Shown here piece by piece: positions 1-8,825 of a stretch of 49,438 bases of DNA. Under the pieces are notes generated by a model. The model was not told where the DNA came from. It did not search any database and worked only from the letters and a program-made list of their open reading frames with translations. The stretch is from assembly GCA_041590075.1 (NCBI GenBank), contig JBFHUL010000011.1, positions 1-49,438 of the forward strand, given 5' to 3'. The position numbers and the translations under genes were made by a program. Source of the DNA: PZPK01 sp041590075 (GTDB taxonomy: Bacteria > Pseudomonadota > Gammaproteobacteria > Pseudomonadales > Oleiphilaceae). How positions within the stretch are numbered: position 1 is the first letter of the stretch; each line of letters starts with the position of its first letter.

Positions 1-38
1 TGACAGGCCGGTATTCTAACCAACTGAACTACCGGTCC
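1..38 (-). tRNA. tRNA-Asp (GUC), partial at left edge
   Basis: The reverse complement starts with a GGACCGG acceptor arm (38 down to 32), then a D arm typical of bacterial tRNA-Asp, and runs into an anticodon arm reading CCTGTCA with anticodon GTC before the window ends. The 3' half lies outside. It is downstream of tRNA-Val on the same strand and is probably co-transcribed with it. Confidence 0.93.
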
Positions 39-117
39 GCATTCTATTGCCTTGTCGCTTTGAACCAACTACCCAGCGTCATGGCTAACACATGCGTGCT
101 ACAACGGCCTGATAGAT

Positions 118-193
118 TGGTGGGTGGTACAGGGATCGAACCTGTGACCCTCGCCTTGTAAGGGCGATGCTCTCCCAGCTGAGCTAACCACCC
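118..193 (-). tRNA. tRNA-Val (UAC)
   Basis: The reverse complement gives a full 76-nt cloverleaf: acceptor GGGTGGT pairing with ACCACCC, a D arm with AGCTCAGCTGGGAGAGC, anticodon loop CTTACAA (anticodon TAC), a T arm with GGTTCGATCC, and an encoded 3' CCA at 118-120. It leads a short tRNA operon followed by tRNA-Asp about 80 nt downstream. Confidence 0.97.
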
Positions 194-212
194 AACTCAA
201 ATCGAGATGCGC

Positions 213-240
213 ATTTTAACGATTATTCGGTGCCTGTCAA
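213..240 (-). promoter_or_regulatory. sigma-70 promoter of the tRNA-Val/tRNA-Asp operon
   Basis: On the minus strand there is a consensus -35 TTGACA (240-235), a 16-nt spacer and TAAAAT as -10 (218-213), followed at once by the GC-rich discriminator GCGC. That discriminator is typical of stringently controlled stable-RNA promoters. It lies about 20 nt upstream of the tRNA-Val 5' end. Confidence 0.8.
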
Positions 241-336
241 TCACAAATCCGTCATTTTTGTCAGGCCAAAATCACAGCCCCCACAACGCTCAAAAAACGC
301 TCAACAACCTACCCACACAGCCGCTCAAACTGAGAC

Positions 337-1500
337 TTAATTCAAGCTTTCCCGAATGCGTAACACTTCCGACTTGCGATCATCATGCATCGTCTTCAAC
401 TTGTCATCCAGGGTCACGATGGTTTCATAGTTGGGCTTTTTCGAGGGCCACAACCACCATTCACCGGGTTCTCCCGGCTTCGGGGGCTCCGGTAGCGCCG
501 GTTTGATATTGCCCGCGCGCGCCTCGCGCTCCAGACGATCCAGAGTCAGCTCGTCATTCAGGGTCAAACCTGTTTCGGGCTTTCGCCACGGCGCCAACCA
601 GTCACGCTTGGGCTTGCGCAAATCCTCAATCGCAGCCAAATACTCTTCAGGATCGTCGGCTAATTTGTATAGCTTCTGCTCCAAAGTAAGCTCCGGTTCA
701 CCGCGCAACTCGCGGTACATGTCACTCGGCAGATAAAAGAGGGGAAAGCCAAACAGAAAATTATTCGACCACGGCCAAATGATCGAGAACCAGCCATAAT
801 CCTGCATATCACCTTCGAGCAGTGCCTGCACGCGCTCAGAGTCGTTCGGATGCCAGAACGAATGCGTGAGATACCGCGTACCAGCCATTTCTTTCAGCGC
901 CAACTCCCGATCGACCATCTGCAAATCGGCCGTGGCCATCTCATCTTCGGGATCCAGATCCGGATGCAAACGCTCCGGCAATGACACCTCACTATGACGA
1001 AAATAATGCACAGAACCCGGATCAATGACCAACCCAATGTCACCCAATAGATTCAGATCAAACGCCATCATCAGCTTATCGTCGAAGGCCTCGAACCCCA
1101 GCAGAGGCAACACGCCTTTACGCGCCGTGATATCGTAATCCCCCGCGGGCAATTCCACTACCGTCCAGGAACCGCTGCGCAGGTTAAAGACGTTTTCATC
1201 GTTGATATAGTAGCTGGGCGCCTCAAGTTCTTCATCGGCCCACTGGCTTTGGGGGCGATAAAAATAAACCAGACCATTCTGGTCCTTGTCCCATTCACCA
1301 TCCTTGAGCTCAGCAAAGGGTTTGCCATTGGTATTGGGAAAATAAAAGGAACCGAGGTTGCGACCCGTCGACCAGTAAATAGAGGGATACCAACCTCGCC
1401 CCTGTTTGTGGAATGGCTTCGAATAAGGCGCCGTCGTATCCGCCCACACCGCAACCGGAGCAATAATCAGGGCCAAAGCCAAGAGAATATGTAATCGCAT
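337..1500 (-). CDS. Secreted/periplasmic protein of unknown function
   Basis: A 387-residue protein that I do not recognise. The start at 1500 is chosen because MRLHILLALALIIAPVAVWA is a classic Sec signal peptide (cleavage likely after VWA) and AAGGTA lies just upstream; a longer frame upstream to 1620 would bury the signal and overlap the neighbour. The mature part is rich in Trp, Tyr, Pro and acidic residues, with many DPE/PEPPKPG-like turns and a charged C-terminus, and has no further membrane segment. It follows the coiled-coil gene at 1577-2389 by 76 nt on the same strand, so the two may form an operon with an envelope role. Confidence 0.8.
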   Translation of the reverse strand: MRLHILLALALIIAPVAVWADTTAPYSKPFHKQGRGWYPSIYWSTGRNLGSFYFPNTNGKPFAELKDGEWDKDQNGLVYFYRPQSQWADEELEAPSYYINDENVFNLRSGSWTVVELPAGDYDITARKGVLPLLGFEAFDDKLMMAFDLNLLGDIGLVIDPGSVHYFRHSEVSLPERLHPDLDPEDEMATADLQMVDRELALKEMAGTRYLTHSFWHPNDSERVQALLEGDMQDYGWFSIIWPWSNNFLFGFPLFYLPSDMYRELRGEPELTLEQKLYKLADDPEEYLAAIEDLRKPKRDWLAPWRKPETGLTLNDELTLDRLEREARAGNIKPALPEPPKPGEPGEWWLWPSKKPNYETIVTLDDKLKTMHDDRKSEVLRIRESLN

Positions 1501-1576
1501 TACCTTACCTTCAAGATGCACCAAGCCGCGTAGTGTAGCACTTCGTTTATCGCCTTTTTGCGATGCACACCTCAAG

Positions 1577-2389
1577 TCATTGGACCACTGGCCCCGGCGC
1601 ACCACCCTGCAGCTGTACACGCAATTGATTCAACTGACGCTCTAGATCCACAACTCGTTCATTTAATTGCCGACGACTGGCATTAATCGATTCAATGGCC
1701 TTGGCATTCTCGGCCACGACGGCTTGGGCTTTTTCGAAGCTACTCAGTTTTGTACTGAGCGCTCGCAATTCCTCGCCCGTGGCTTCGCGCATGATACTGG
1801 CTTCACTGGCTGCCAGTGCCACACGATTGTCCATGGCGGCAAGTTGCTGCGTTAGCGCTGCCAGCTTTTGGCTTGTGGCGCCTTCATAACCGGCCACGCT
1901 CTTGGTGAGCGCCTTCTGGGTTGCAACAAGCTGCGCGATGCGCTCTTCCAAACCCGCAATAGCGGCATCGTTAGCCTGAATTGCCTTTTTGTTCCTGTCG
2001 TTTGAAACACCCCACAATTTGCGCATCTCCGAATCCAGAAACTCCAGCTTACGCTCAACAGCAGAACCGCTCTGCTCCAACTCTGCACCGGTCTCGTTCA
2101 GCTCACCTTCCAAACGCGCCATCAGTAACTTGCTCTGTCCGACAAACCCCTCGGTATCATTGATCTGCTTGCGTAATTGCGCCAACGCTTCCTGCTGTTG
2201 CCACAACCCGAAACCAAGAAACCCACACACAACCAACAGAATGATGATCCCACCCCAAAGACCGCCTCGAGAACGCGCAGGTGCTGCCACCGAACGTCCT
2301 TGTGGCGGCGCGCTTTTCTGCTTCCCACCCCGCGCCGCACGATGTTTAAATTGATCGAGTTCATCCCGTTCCGGACGCAAACCTTCCAT
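1577..2389 (-). CDS. Single-pass membrane protein with long periplasmic coiled coil
   Basis: A 270-residue protein of unknown function. Residues 1-43 are basic and hydrophilic, about 44-64 form one transmembrane helix (LWGGIIILLVVCGFLGFGLW), and from about 66 to 255 the sequence is Ala/Leu/Glu/Gln-rich heptad-like coiled coil ending in a Gly/Pro tail. The layout suggests a cytoplasmic N-terminus and a periplasmic rod, as in envelope or division-linked scaffold proteins, but no family is claimed. A GGTAGGAA-type ribosome site precedes the ATG at 2389. It is divergent from purE across 193 nt and upstream of the secreted protein at 337-1500. Confidence 0.82.
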   Translation of the reverse strand: MEGLRPERDELDQFKHRAARGGKQKSAPPQGRSVAAPARSRGGLWGGIIILLVVCGFLGFGLWQQQEALAQLRKQINDTEGFVGQSKLLMARLEGELNETGAELEQSGSAVERKLEFLDSEMRKLWGVSNDRNKKAIQANDAAIAGLEERIAQLVATQKALTKSVAGYEGATSQKLAALTQQLAAMDNRVALAASEASIMREATGEELRALSTKLSSFEKAQAVVAENAKAIESINASRRQLNERVVDLERQLNQLRVQLQGGAPGPVVQ

Positions 2390-2488
2390 TTCCTACCCCT
2401 CTGATTGGAACCTTTACCGGCTCCCTGCGACATTATTATTTCAACTAGCTCTGATTCTAACGTCAGGGCGCCGTCAGAGAAATACAAT

Positions 2489-2517
2489 TTGCATGGTCGA
2501 TAGCGCTTCACTAATAT
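2489..2517 (+). promoter_or_regulatory. Candidate sigma-70 promoter of purEK
   Basis: TTGCAT at 2489-2494 and TAATAT at 2512-2517 are separated by exactly 17 nt, about 65 nt before the purE start. A short GC palindrome (TGCGG...CCGCA) lies between promoter and gene. No clear PurR operator was seen. Confidence 0.55.
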
Positions 2518-2582
2518 ATGCGGTCTTTTTTTATGCGGTCGGCCGCACAAGCCGGCGCGAGACAAAAAATTGAGGTACAACC

Positions 2583-3071
2583 ATGCAGGCACTGGTCGGT
2601 ATTATTATGGGGTCAAAATCAGACTGGCCCACGATGGAGCACGCTGCCAAAATGCTCGATACCCTGGGGGTAAGCTATGAGGTAAAAGTCGTGTCTGCCC
2701 ATCGCACACCCGACCTGCTGTTTGACTATGCCAAAACGGCCCAAGAACGCGGCATTCAGGTAGTGATTGCCGGCGCCGGTGGCGCGGCACATCTGCCGGG
2801 CATGGTTGCGTCACAAACCAACCTGCCTGTATTGGGGGTGCCGGTACAATCCAAGGCACTCAATGGCTTGGATTCTCTGCTGTCCATCGCGCAAATGCCT
2901 GGTGGCGTGGCCGTAGGCACCTTGGCTATCGGAACCGCAGGTGCTAAAAATGCCGGTTTACTCGCTGGGCAGATCGTTGCATTACAGGATTCCAACGTTG
3001 CCCAGGCCGTTTCTGAGTTTCGCAGCAATCAAACACAAAGCGTGCTGGATCACCCCGATCCTCGTGCCTGA
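2583..3071 (+). CDS. purE: 5-(carboxyamino)imidazole ribonucleotide mutase PurE
   Basis: A 162-residue class I PurE, which moves the carboxylate of N5-CAIR to give CAIR in de novo purine synthesis. The N-terminal VGIIMGSKSDWPTM segment is the family's nucleotide/phosphate-binding signature, followed by SAHRTPD and AGAGGAAHLPGMVA, which form the active site. Length is normal for bacterial PurE. The start is supported by GAGGT about 9 nt upstream. It is followed after 14 nt by purK, the usual pair in which PurK makes the substrate of PurE. Confidence 0.97.
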   Translation: MQALVGIIMGSKSDWPTMEHAAKMLDTLGVSYEVKVVSAHRTPDLLFDYAKTAQERGIQVVIAGAGGAAHLPGMVASQTNLPVLGVPVQSKALNGLDSLLSIAQMPGGVAVGTLAIGTAGAKNAGLLAGQIVALQDSNVAQAVSEFRSNQTQSVLDHPDPRA

Positions 3072-3085
3072 GAGTCGATACATAT

Positions 3086-4204
3086 ATGAAGAAGATAGGT
3101 GTACTGGGTGCCGGACAACTTGGTCGCATGTTGGCACTGGCCGGTTACCCACTCGAACTCGACTTTAGTTTTTATGACACCTCTGGCTCGCCCAGCGTGG
3201 GCTTGGGGGATGTCACCATCGACAAGGCAGCCCGACTTGATAATCCCGCACTGCGCGCGTTTATCGATAGCGTTGACGTGGTCACCTATGAATTCGAGCA
3301 CCTACCCCTCTCGCTGACCGAACACATAGAACAACATACCACGCTCTACCCTCCATCTCGCTCCATTAAGGTGTGCCAAAACCGTTGCGAAGAAAAGTCT
3401 CTCTTCAAGCAACTGGGCATTCCCACGCCGGACTACCGCATAGTAAACAGCCTCGAGGCTTTGCAGACCGCGGTCGAAGAGCTCGGCACTCCCGTAGTGA
3501 GTAAAACCACAACCGAGGGCTATGACGGCAAAGGCCAGTTTGTGATCCGGGAGGCGGCACAGTGCCCCGAAGCCTGGCAAACAATCGGCAATCGTGAATT
3601 GATTGTAGAAGCGTTCGTGCCTTTCGATCGCGAGCTTTCCATCATCGCCGTGCGCGACCCCAAAGATAACATGGTGGTCTACCCTCTGGCGGAAAACACT
3701 CATCATGAAGGCATTCTGCGCTATTCGACTGCGCCCGCTCCGCGCATCAGCGAGGACATCTTCCACGAAGCCGAGACCTATATTCGCGCCCTGATGCATG
3801 AGCTTGAGCACGTGGGCGTGCTGGCTCTGGAACTGTTCGAGGTCGATGGCCGCCTGCTTGCCAATGAAATGGCACCACGCGTGCACAACTCCGGCCACTG
3901 GAGCATGGAGGGCGCCTATTGCAGCCAGTTTGAAAATCATATCCGCGCTATTTCCGGTTTACCTTTGGGCAATACAGAAGCACAGGGGTTTACCTGCATG
4001 GTGAACATCATTGGCGAGAAGGGTGATATCCACCGCATACTGGCCCTACCCTACGCCCACCTGCATCTGTATGGCAAAGAAGAACGCCCAGGCCGCAAAC
4101 TGGGGCATGTCAATGTGCGTGCCGACTCCCTTGAGGAGCTCAAGTGGCGAGTGGAAAACGTTGCCTCTCTGCTGCCCGGTTCGCCGCCCTTTTCAGGCTA
4201 TTAG
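3086..4204 (+). CDS. purK: N5-carboxyaminoimidazole ribonucleotide synthase PurK
   Basis: A 372-residue ATP-grasp enzyme making N5-CAIR from AIR, bicarbonate and ATP. The N-terminus IGVLGAGQLGRMLALAG is the Rossmann-like PurK signature. TEGYDGKGQ is the ATP-grasp glycine loop, and ALELFEVDGRLLANEMAPRVHNSGHWS carries the metal and substrate residues. It is the second gene of purEK, 14 nt after purE. Nothing unusual in length or sequence. Confidence 0.97.
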   Translation: MKKIGVLGAGQLGRMLALAGYPLELDFSFYDTSGSPSVGLGDVTIDKAARLDNPALRAFIDSVDVVTYEFEHLPLSLTEHIEQHTTLYPPSRSIKVCQNRCEEKSLFKQLGIPTPDYRIVNSLEALQTAVEELGTPVVSKTTTEGYDGKGQFVIREAAQCPEAWQTIGNRELIVEAFVPFDRELSIIAVRDPKDNMVVYPLAENTHHEGILRYSTAPAPRISEDIFHEAETYIRALMHELEHVGVLALELFEVDGRLLANEMAPRVHNSGHWSMEGAYCSQFENHIRAISGLPLGNTEAQGFTCMVNIIGEKGDIHRILALPYAHLHLYGKEERPGRKLGHVNVRADSLEELKWRVENVASLLPGSPPFSGY

Positions 4205-4245
4205 TTCGTACTACCTTTATTCGTACTCACCCACCCGCCAGAACA

Positions 4246-4274
4246 TGGATAAGCCCTTGTTTCGGTGCTATTAT
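4246..4274 (+). promoter_or_regulatory. Candidate sodB promoter
   Basis: TGGATA at 4246-4251 (4 of 6 to the -35 consensus) and TATTAT at 4269-4274 (5 of 6 to the -10) have a 17-nt spacer, giving a leader of about 70 nt before sodB. No clear Fur box was seen. Confidence 0.45.
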
Positions 4275-4350
4275 CTGCTGCCGAAAACTAAACAGCCGTT
4301 ATCTGCGTATACATGGCTGGCAATTCAAAAACACATGATGGAGAGGCCTT

Positions 4351-4932
4351 ATGGCGATCGAACTTCCTGCGTTACCTTACGAAATCAATGCGCTCGAACC
4401 ACACATCTCGCAAGAGACTTTGGAGTATCACCATGGCAAACACCACAAAACCTATGTGGACAAGCTCAATGGCATGATTCCCGGCACCGAGTTTGAAGGC
4501 AAGTCACTCGAGGACATCATTAAAAGCGCAAGTGGCCCAACCTTTAACAATGCGGCACAAATCTGGAACCACACTTTCTACTGGCACTGCCTGAGCCCCA
4601 ACGGCGGCGGCGAGCCTTCGGGCGCCGTGGCTGAAGCCATCACCAAAGCGTTTGGCTCTTTTGAAGAGTTCCAGAAGCAATTCAATGACCGGGCGGTCAA
4701 CAACTTCGGCTCCAGCTGGACCTGGCTCGTGAAGAACAGCGACGGTTCACTCGAAATCGTCAATACCAGTAACGCCGGCACACCCATGACCGACGGAAAA
4801 GAAGCGCTGTTGACTGTGGACCTGTGGGAGCACGCCTACTACATCGACTACCGCAACGCACGCCCCAAGTACCTGGACGCCTTCTGGGCCCTCGTAAACT
4901 GGGACTTCGTTGCTGAAAACCTTGCCAAGTAA
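4351..4932 (+). CDS. sodB: Iron superoxide dismutase SodB
   Basis: A 193-residue Fe-type superoxide dismutase, converting superoxide to hydrogen peroxide and oxygen in the cytoplasm. Metal ligands are visible: His27 in EYHHGKHHKTY, the His of IWNHTFYW, and Asp and His in VDLWEHAYYIDY. The length and the FGSSWTWLV segment fit the iron rather than manganese branch. GGAGAGG precedes the ATG. The gene has its own candidate promoter and is closed by a strong bidirectional terminator. Confidence 0.97.
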   Translation: MAIELPALPYEINALEPHISQETLEYHHGKHHKTYVDKLNGMIPGTEFEGKSLEDIIKSASGPTFNNAAQIWNHTFYWHCLSPNGGGEPSGAVAEAITKAFGSFEEFQKQFNDRAVNNFGSSWTWLVKNSDGSLEIVNTSNAGTPMTDGKEALLTVDLWEHAYYIDYRNARPKYLDAFWALVNWDFVAENLAK

Positions 4933-4947
4933 GCGGTAAGTAACAAT

Positions 4948-4977
4948 AAAAAAGCCGGGTATCAACCCGGCTTTTTT
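4948..4977. terminator. Bidirectional terminator between sodB and gspD
   Basis: AGCCGGGT (4953-4960), loop ATCA, ACCCGGCT (4965-4972), flanked by an A-run on the left and a T-run on the right. It can therefore stop transcription both from sodB (plus) and from gspD (minus). Confidence 0.92.
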
Positions 4978-4994
4978 GTGTCTGCATTCAACCC

Positions 4995-6962
4995 CTATCT
5001 CACCCGCATTTCCTTGTAGATGCTTTCCACAGGCGGTTTCTCCAGCGCCTTCAAATCTTCAGGATCTTCTCCATTACTGGCTTTAATCGCCAGATTAAGC
5101 TGCCAGAGCTCGTCAAATTTCTGATCGGTCACACTCCGCGTGGATGCCTTATCGCGAAGAATCGTTGGCCGCAGGAATACCAGCAGATTCTGCTTGTTCA
5201 CTTCGGTTTTGCTGCTGCGGAACAAGCGCCCCAACCAGGGGATATCCCCAAGTAAAGGCACTTTGCTCTCACTGGTACGCACATCGTCACGAATCAGGCC
5301 ACCCAACACAATGGTCTCGCCATTATCGGCCAGCACATTCGTTTTTATTTGTCGCTTGGTGGTAATAATGTCGGCACCCGCTGTCGACGGCGATACGTTG
5401 GAAATTTCCTGTTCGATTTCCAGCCGCACCAAGTCACCCTCACTGATACTGGGCGTCACAATCAGCTTTACACCGACATCTTCTCGCTCGATCGTCGTGA
5501 ACGGGTCGGCGGTGCCCGCCCCCGAAGAGGTGGACTGGCCCGTAATGATAGGAATATTTTCACCGACAATAATCGATGATTCCTGATTATCCATGGTGAT
5601 CACTTTGGGCGTGGAGAGTACGTTTGCTCCCGCATCACCTTCCAGAGCCTGCACCAGCGCCCCCCAACTCACACCACTATCATTTGCCTCGCCAAAACCC
5701 AGCGTCAGGCCGGTAGACGGGTTAAGATTGGACACATCCAGATCACCATCCGAATCATTGTCCTTCGCCACAAGCGCCCCAAGAATACTGGCTGTACTGA
5801 TACCTATTTCGCCAAAATTAGTAAACGCGCCCGGTACCGAGGCGCCTTTATCGAACAGCGCCCACTGAATACCCAGACGATTATCATTACCATCGGAGAT
5901 CTCAACGATCGCCGCTTCTATCAATACCTGAGCACGACGCACGTCCAGTTCGGCAATCACACCCTCAAGCTCTTGCAGTAAAGAGGGCTCGGCCCGCAAT
6001 ACCAGAGCATTCAAACCTTCATCGGCATACACACTTGCCTCGACCTTAGCGCCACCTTGCGCCTTGCCTTTGGTCGCTTCACTGCTGATATCTCCCATAA
6101 GCCCCTTAACCAGCTCCGCCATATCTTCGGCATCAGCATGCTTCAATCGTAGGACCTTGGTTTTACCGCCCGTCGAAGAGGGTTGATCAAGCTTGGCGAT
6201 GAGCACCCGCATCTTGTCACGGAAGGATTCATCGCCACGTAAAATCAAGCGGTTACTACGCTGATCGGCCACCACACTGAACTTGTTCACATCGCCTTTG
6301 CCCTTGCCGGCCCCCAACTCTCCAGGCGCCAACTCTTCGAGCAATTTCACCATATCCCCCACCCAGGCTTCCTGCAGCTGAACCACTTCCAACTCGTACT
6401 TGGAGGGGCTATCCAGCTCATCAATAATCTTGCTGATGCGCTTAATATTGGCGATATGGTCACTGATGATGAGGGCATTGGCAGCCGCCACACCAGCAAG
6501 ATGACCGTATTTGGCAACCATGGGACGGAGAATCGGCACCAACTCCAGCGCATTGGCATTATTGACCTGAATCACACGCGTGACGATCTGTTCCGAGGGA
6601 AGTTTACGCATGAACGACTCGTTGAGCGCTTCCTGCTTGGCATTATTCTGCTGCACGATCTTGATCACGCCTTCGCCCGGAATGGCGGCAAAACCATGTA
6701 CACCCAGCACCGACAGAAACATTTCGTAAACAGCGTCTTTATCCATTGAGGCATTGGAAACTACGGTCACTTTGCCTTTTACGCGCGGATCAATGACAAA
6801 ACTAAAACCCGTGATATCAGCAATTTGCGTGACAAAGGCGCGAATATCCGCATCTTTCAGATTCACTTTCCAGGTTTGCTCTTCAGCCTGGGCCATCATC
6901 GAAACCGTCAGGCAAATCGCCGCTAACAGGCCAAATATCGGTCGCATCATTGATTTCATCAC
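4995..6962 (-). CDS. gspD: Type II secretion outer-membrane secretin GspD
   Basis: A 655-residue secretin, the outer-membrane channel of the type II secretion system. Residues 1-26 are a signal peptide ending in AQA. An N0 domain follows (WKVNLKDADIRAFVTQIADITG), then repeated N1-N3 domains, and the C-terminal secretin domain with SIIVGENIPIITG, VGVKLIVTPSI and VPLLGDIPWLGRLF. Size is typical. The start could be Met1, Met2 or Met5. It lies 42 nt after gspC and ends at a terminator, so the local unit stops at D without gspE. Confidence 0.96.
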   Translation of the reverse strand: MMKSMMRPIFGLLAAICLTVSMMAQAEEQTWKVNLKDADIRAFVTQIADITGFSFVIDPRVKGKVTVVSNASMDKDAVYEMFLSVLGVHGFAAIPGEGVIKIVQQNNAKQEALNESFMRKLPSEQIVTRVIQVNNANALELVPILRPMVAKYGHLAGVAAANALIISDHIANIKRISKIIDELDSPSKYELEVVQLQEAWVGDMVKLLEELAPGELGAGKGKGDVNKFSVVADQRSNRLILRGDESFRDKMRVLIAKLDQPSSTGGKTKVLRLKHADAEDMAELVKGLMGDISSEATKGKAQGGAKVEASVYADEGLNALVLRAEPSLLQELEGVIAELDVRRAQVLIEAAIVEISDGNDNRLGIQWALFDKGASVPGAFTNFGEIGISTASILGALVAKDNDSDGDLDVSNLNPSTGLTLGFGEANDSGVSWGALVQALEGDAGANVLSTPKVITMDNQESSIIVGENIPIITGQSTSSGAGTADPFTTIEREDVGVKLIVTPSISEGDLVRLEIEQEISNVSPSTAGADIITTKRQIKTNVLADNGETIVLGGLIRDDVRTSESKVPLLGDIPWLGRLFRSSKTEVNKQNLLVFLRPTILRDKASTRSVTDQKFDELWQLNLAIKASNGEDPEDLKALEKPPVESIYKEMRVR

Positions 6963-7004
6963 TTTTTATCGTTCTCTCGTGTGCACAAACGTCTTACTGA
7001 GCGT

Positions 7005-7853
7005 TTATCGCAAGGGGTAGTTCACGTAGAAGCTCGCGCCATCGCGCACCACTTCCACTTCCAAACTACCTTGTTCATATAAGGTTTTCATTAATTCCCG
7101 GTCTTTCTGTATGTCGCCAAGAGTGTGCCCGTTCACCGAACGAATCACATCACCGCGCTTCAAATTCAATCCGGCAAGCATTGGGTTGTTACCCCGGTAG
7201 ACATATCCACCTCCCGGATGCTGTGCTAGCCCAACAGAGCGCAGTGCCACTTCCGGGTTGGCGGCCAGCTGCTCGGTCGCTTCCTGCAAAAACTGTTCGG
7301 GGGTCGCAATCGGGGCTGGCTGACGGGTGCGTGAAGGTTCTGCTACCGCAATCCTGCTGCTTTGCCCCCCCTGCCCATCTTCGAAAGGCAAGGTCTCCAG
7401 CCGCCCATTTCGACGCAGCAGGATACGATCATCGTAGACGGCCTCAAGCGTGGCATTTCCCGGCAAGGTATCGCCAATTCGGTAATAGTCCGCCTGACGC
7501 CCTACCTCTTCAACTATAGCACCGGATTCACCGCCCTGCTCCGCAGTAAAAACTCCCTTCAAAACAAGCCTCAGGCGTGTTTTGGGTGCTTCCGTCACGG
7601 CGACCGGCTTTTCGGCTTTTCGCACACCTTCTTTGCCGAATAAATGATAACGCGCCACCGGGCGCACTGTATCACCCTGCTGAACCGACCCGGTAAGCTG
7701 CTGCTGCGCCGGCAAAGTTAATACCAGCGCCGACTCCCGCTCGACCGCCCACCATATCAGCTGCGCCCCGCACCAGGCGAGATAAATCACCAGTACGCAT
7801 GCGAGTAACGTTTGCAGTCGCGCAATCCAAACAGATCGGACCTGCTCAGCCAT
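7005..7853 (-). CDS. gspC: Type II secretion inner-membrane protein GspC
   Basis: A 282-residue GspC that links the inner-membrane platform to the GspD secretin. It has a short cytoplasmic N-terminus, one transmembrane helix near residues 13-35, a periplasmic homology region starting around VARYHLFGKEG, and a C-terminal PDZ domain (about 195-282) with GLNLKRGDVIRSVNG. The ATG at 7853 overlaps the end of gspN by 8 nt, implying translational coupling. gspD follows after 42 nt. Confidence 0.93.
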   Translation of the reverse strand: MAEQVRSVWIARLQTLLACVLVIYLAWCGAQLIWWAVERESALVLTLPAQQQLTGSVQQGDTVRPVARYHLFGKEGVRKAEKPVAVTEAPKTRLRLVLKGVFTAEQGGESGAIVEEVGRQADYYRIGDTLPGNATLEAVYDDRILLRRNGRLETLPFEDGQGGQSSRIAVAEPSRTRQPAPIATPEQFLQEATEQLAANPEVALRSVGLAQHPGGGYVYRGNNPMLAGLNLKRGDVIRSVNGHTLGDIQKDRELMKTLYEQGSLEVEVVRDGASFYVNYPLR

Positions 7854-8649
7854 GCTCCCCCCGATTGGCAGGAAACAGACTCTTTTTCACCTTGAAAACC
7901 ACATCCTGTTCCGTTGATCGCGCCGACCAGGGCTCACTCGAAAGATCAAGCAACCTGCGCCGCACCTGCAACAGCCCCATACCCTTGGGCGTCAACAAAC
8001 CTTCGATCACCGCGAAGTCGGCGTCCTGATCCCTGATATCAAGTTGGATTTCCCCCTGCTCACTGGTCGTAAGCCGACCGCTAAACGCGGGCAAGGAACG
8101 TTCATGCGTATCCCGCCCGGCCGGATAGGCAATATCACCGCCGCTCCACGCCAAGCGCCCCTCGGCCCATACGGGTACACCATCTTCCAGTACCAGAGTG
8201 ATATTCTGCCCCGTAAACTGACCATCCAGCACAAGCCTCTGTGCGCGCAAAGCTGCATTGAGACCGGCCAGACTCAGCTCGGCGCGGGGCACCTCAATAC
8301 GTACCTGACCCAACCCTGCTTGCACCTGCGCCTCGACGCCACCGAGATAGCTTTCCACATGCACCTGCACCGGAAGATAGCCCCGCCACCAGCCATCACC
8401 GCTTAACTGCCAGTTGAGCAAAACAGGTTGATTCCGCACCTTGGCCAACAGCTGCCCACGCCACCAATGCCCTTGCACTGCCTGCACAACGACACCTTGC
8501 TGGCGCAGATCGACAGAACCCTGAACCTGCTTCCAAACAAATCCTGCCGGCACCGATACCACTAAAAACAACGCAAGAAAAAAGGTAAACAAAGAGCCGT
8601 ATATGAATGCGCGCTTAACCACTATATTTTTATCATCCGATCGCGACAT
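7846..8649 (-). CDS. gspN: Type II secretion protein GspN
   Basis: A 267-residue GspN-like accessory component: one N-terminal membrane helix (AFIYGSLFTFFLALFLVVSVPAG read in part) and then a periplasmic beta-rich domain with VQGSVDLRQQG and a VQAVQGHWWRG segment typical of GspN. The start at 8649 (MSRSDDKN) is preferred over a frame extending to 8691; no strong ribosome site separates them. It is first in the N-C-D unit, whereas GspN is usually last in large gsp operons. Its exact role in secretion is poorly defined even in well-studied systems. Confidence 0.82.
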   Translation of the reverse strand: MSRSDDKNIVVKRAFIYGSLFTFFLALFLVVSVPAGFVWKQVQGSVDLRQQGVVVQAVQGHWWRGQLLAKVRNQPVLLNWQLSGDGWWRGYLPVQVHVESYLGGVEAQVQAGLGQVRIEVPRAELSLAGLNAALRAQRLVLDGQFTGQNITLVLEDGVPVWAEGRLAWSGGDIAYPAGRDTHERSLPAFSGRLTTSEQGEIQLDIRDQDADFAVIEGLLTPKGMGLLQVRRRLLDLSSEPWSARSTEQDVVFKVKKSLFPANRGEHG

Positions 8650-8784
8650 GTTCGACAATGCGCTAGGCCTGAGCCCGCCAAAGACGCACAATTACAGACT
8701 ATTTGCCCCATGAAATCCAGCCCTATTGCTGCTTTATTCCCGGGGCTGTGGACTATTGCTCAAGGCAATATCTTCACGACATAA

Positions 8785-8810
8785 AAAAACCCGGCCTAAG
8801 CCGGGTTTTT
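8785..8810 (-). terminator. Rho-independent terminator of groES-groEL
   Basis: AAAACCCGGC (8786-8795), loop CTAA, GCCGGGTTTT (8800-8809). Read on the minus strand it follows the groEL stop by about 16 nt and ends in a T-run. The hairpin also has a T-tract on the plus side. Confidence 0.9.
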
Positions 8811-8825
8811 CGATTGGGGGCTGGA

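Noticed and set aside
2400..2582. PurR operator or purine riboswitch before purE
   Set aside because: No palindrome like the PurR site and no aptamer-like structure; only a sigma-70 promoter and a small GC palindrome.
3302..3940. 212-codon open frame on the minus strand
   Set aside because: Antisense to purK, which is certain.
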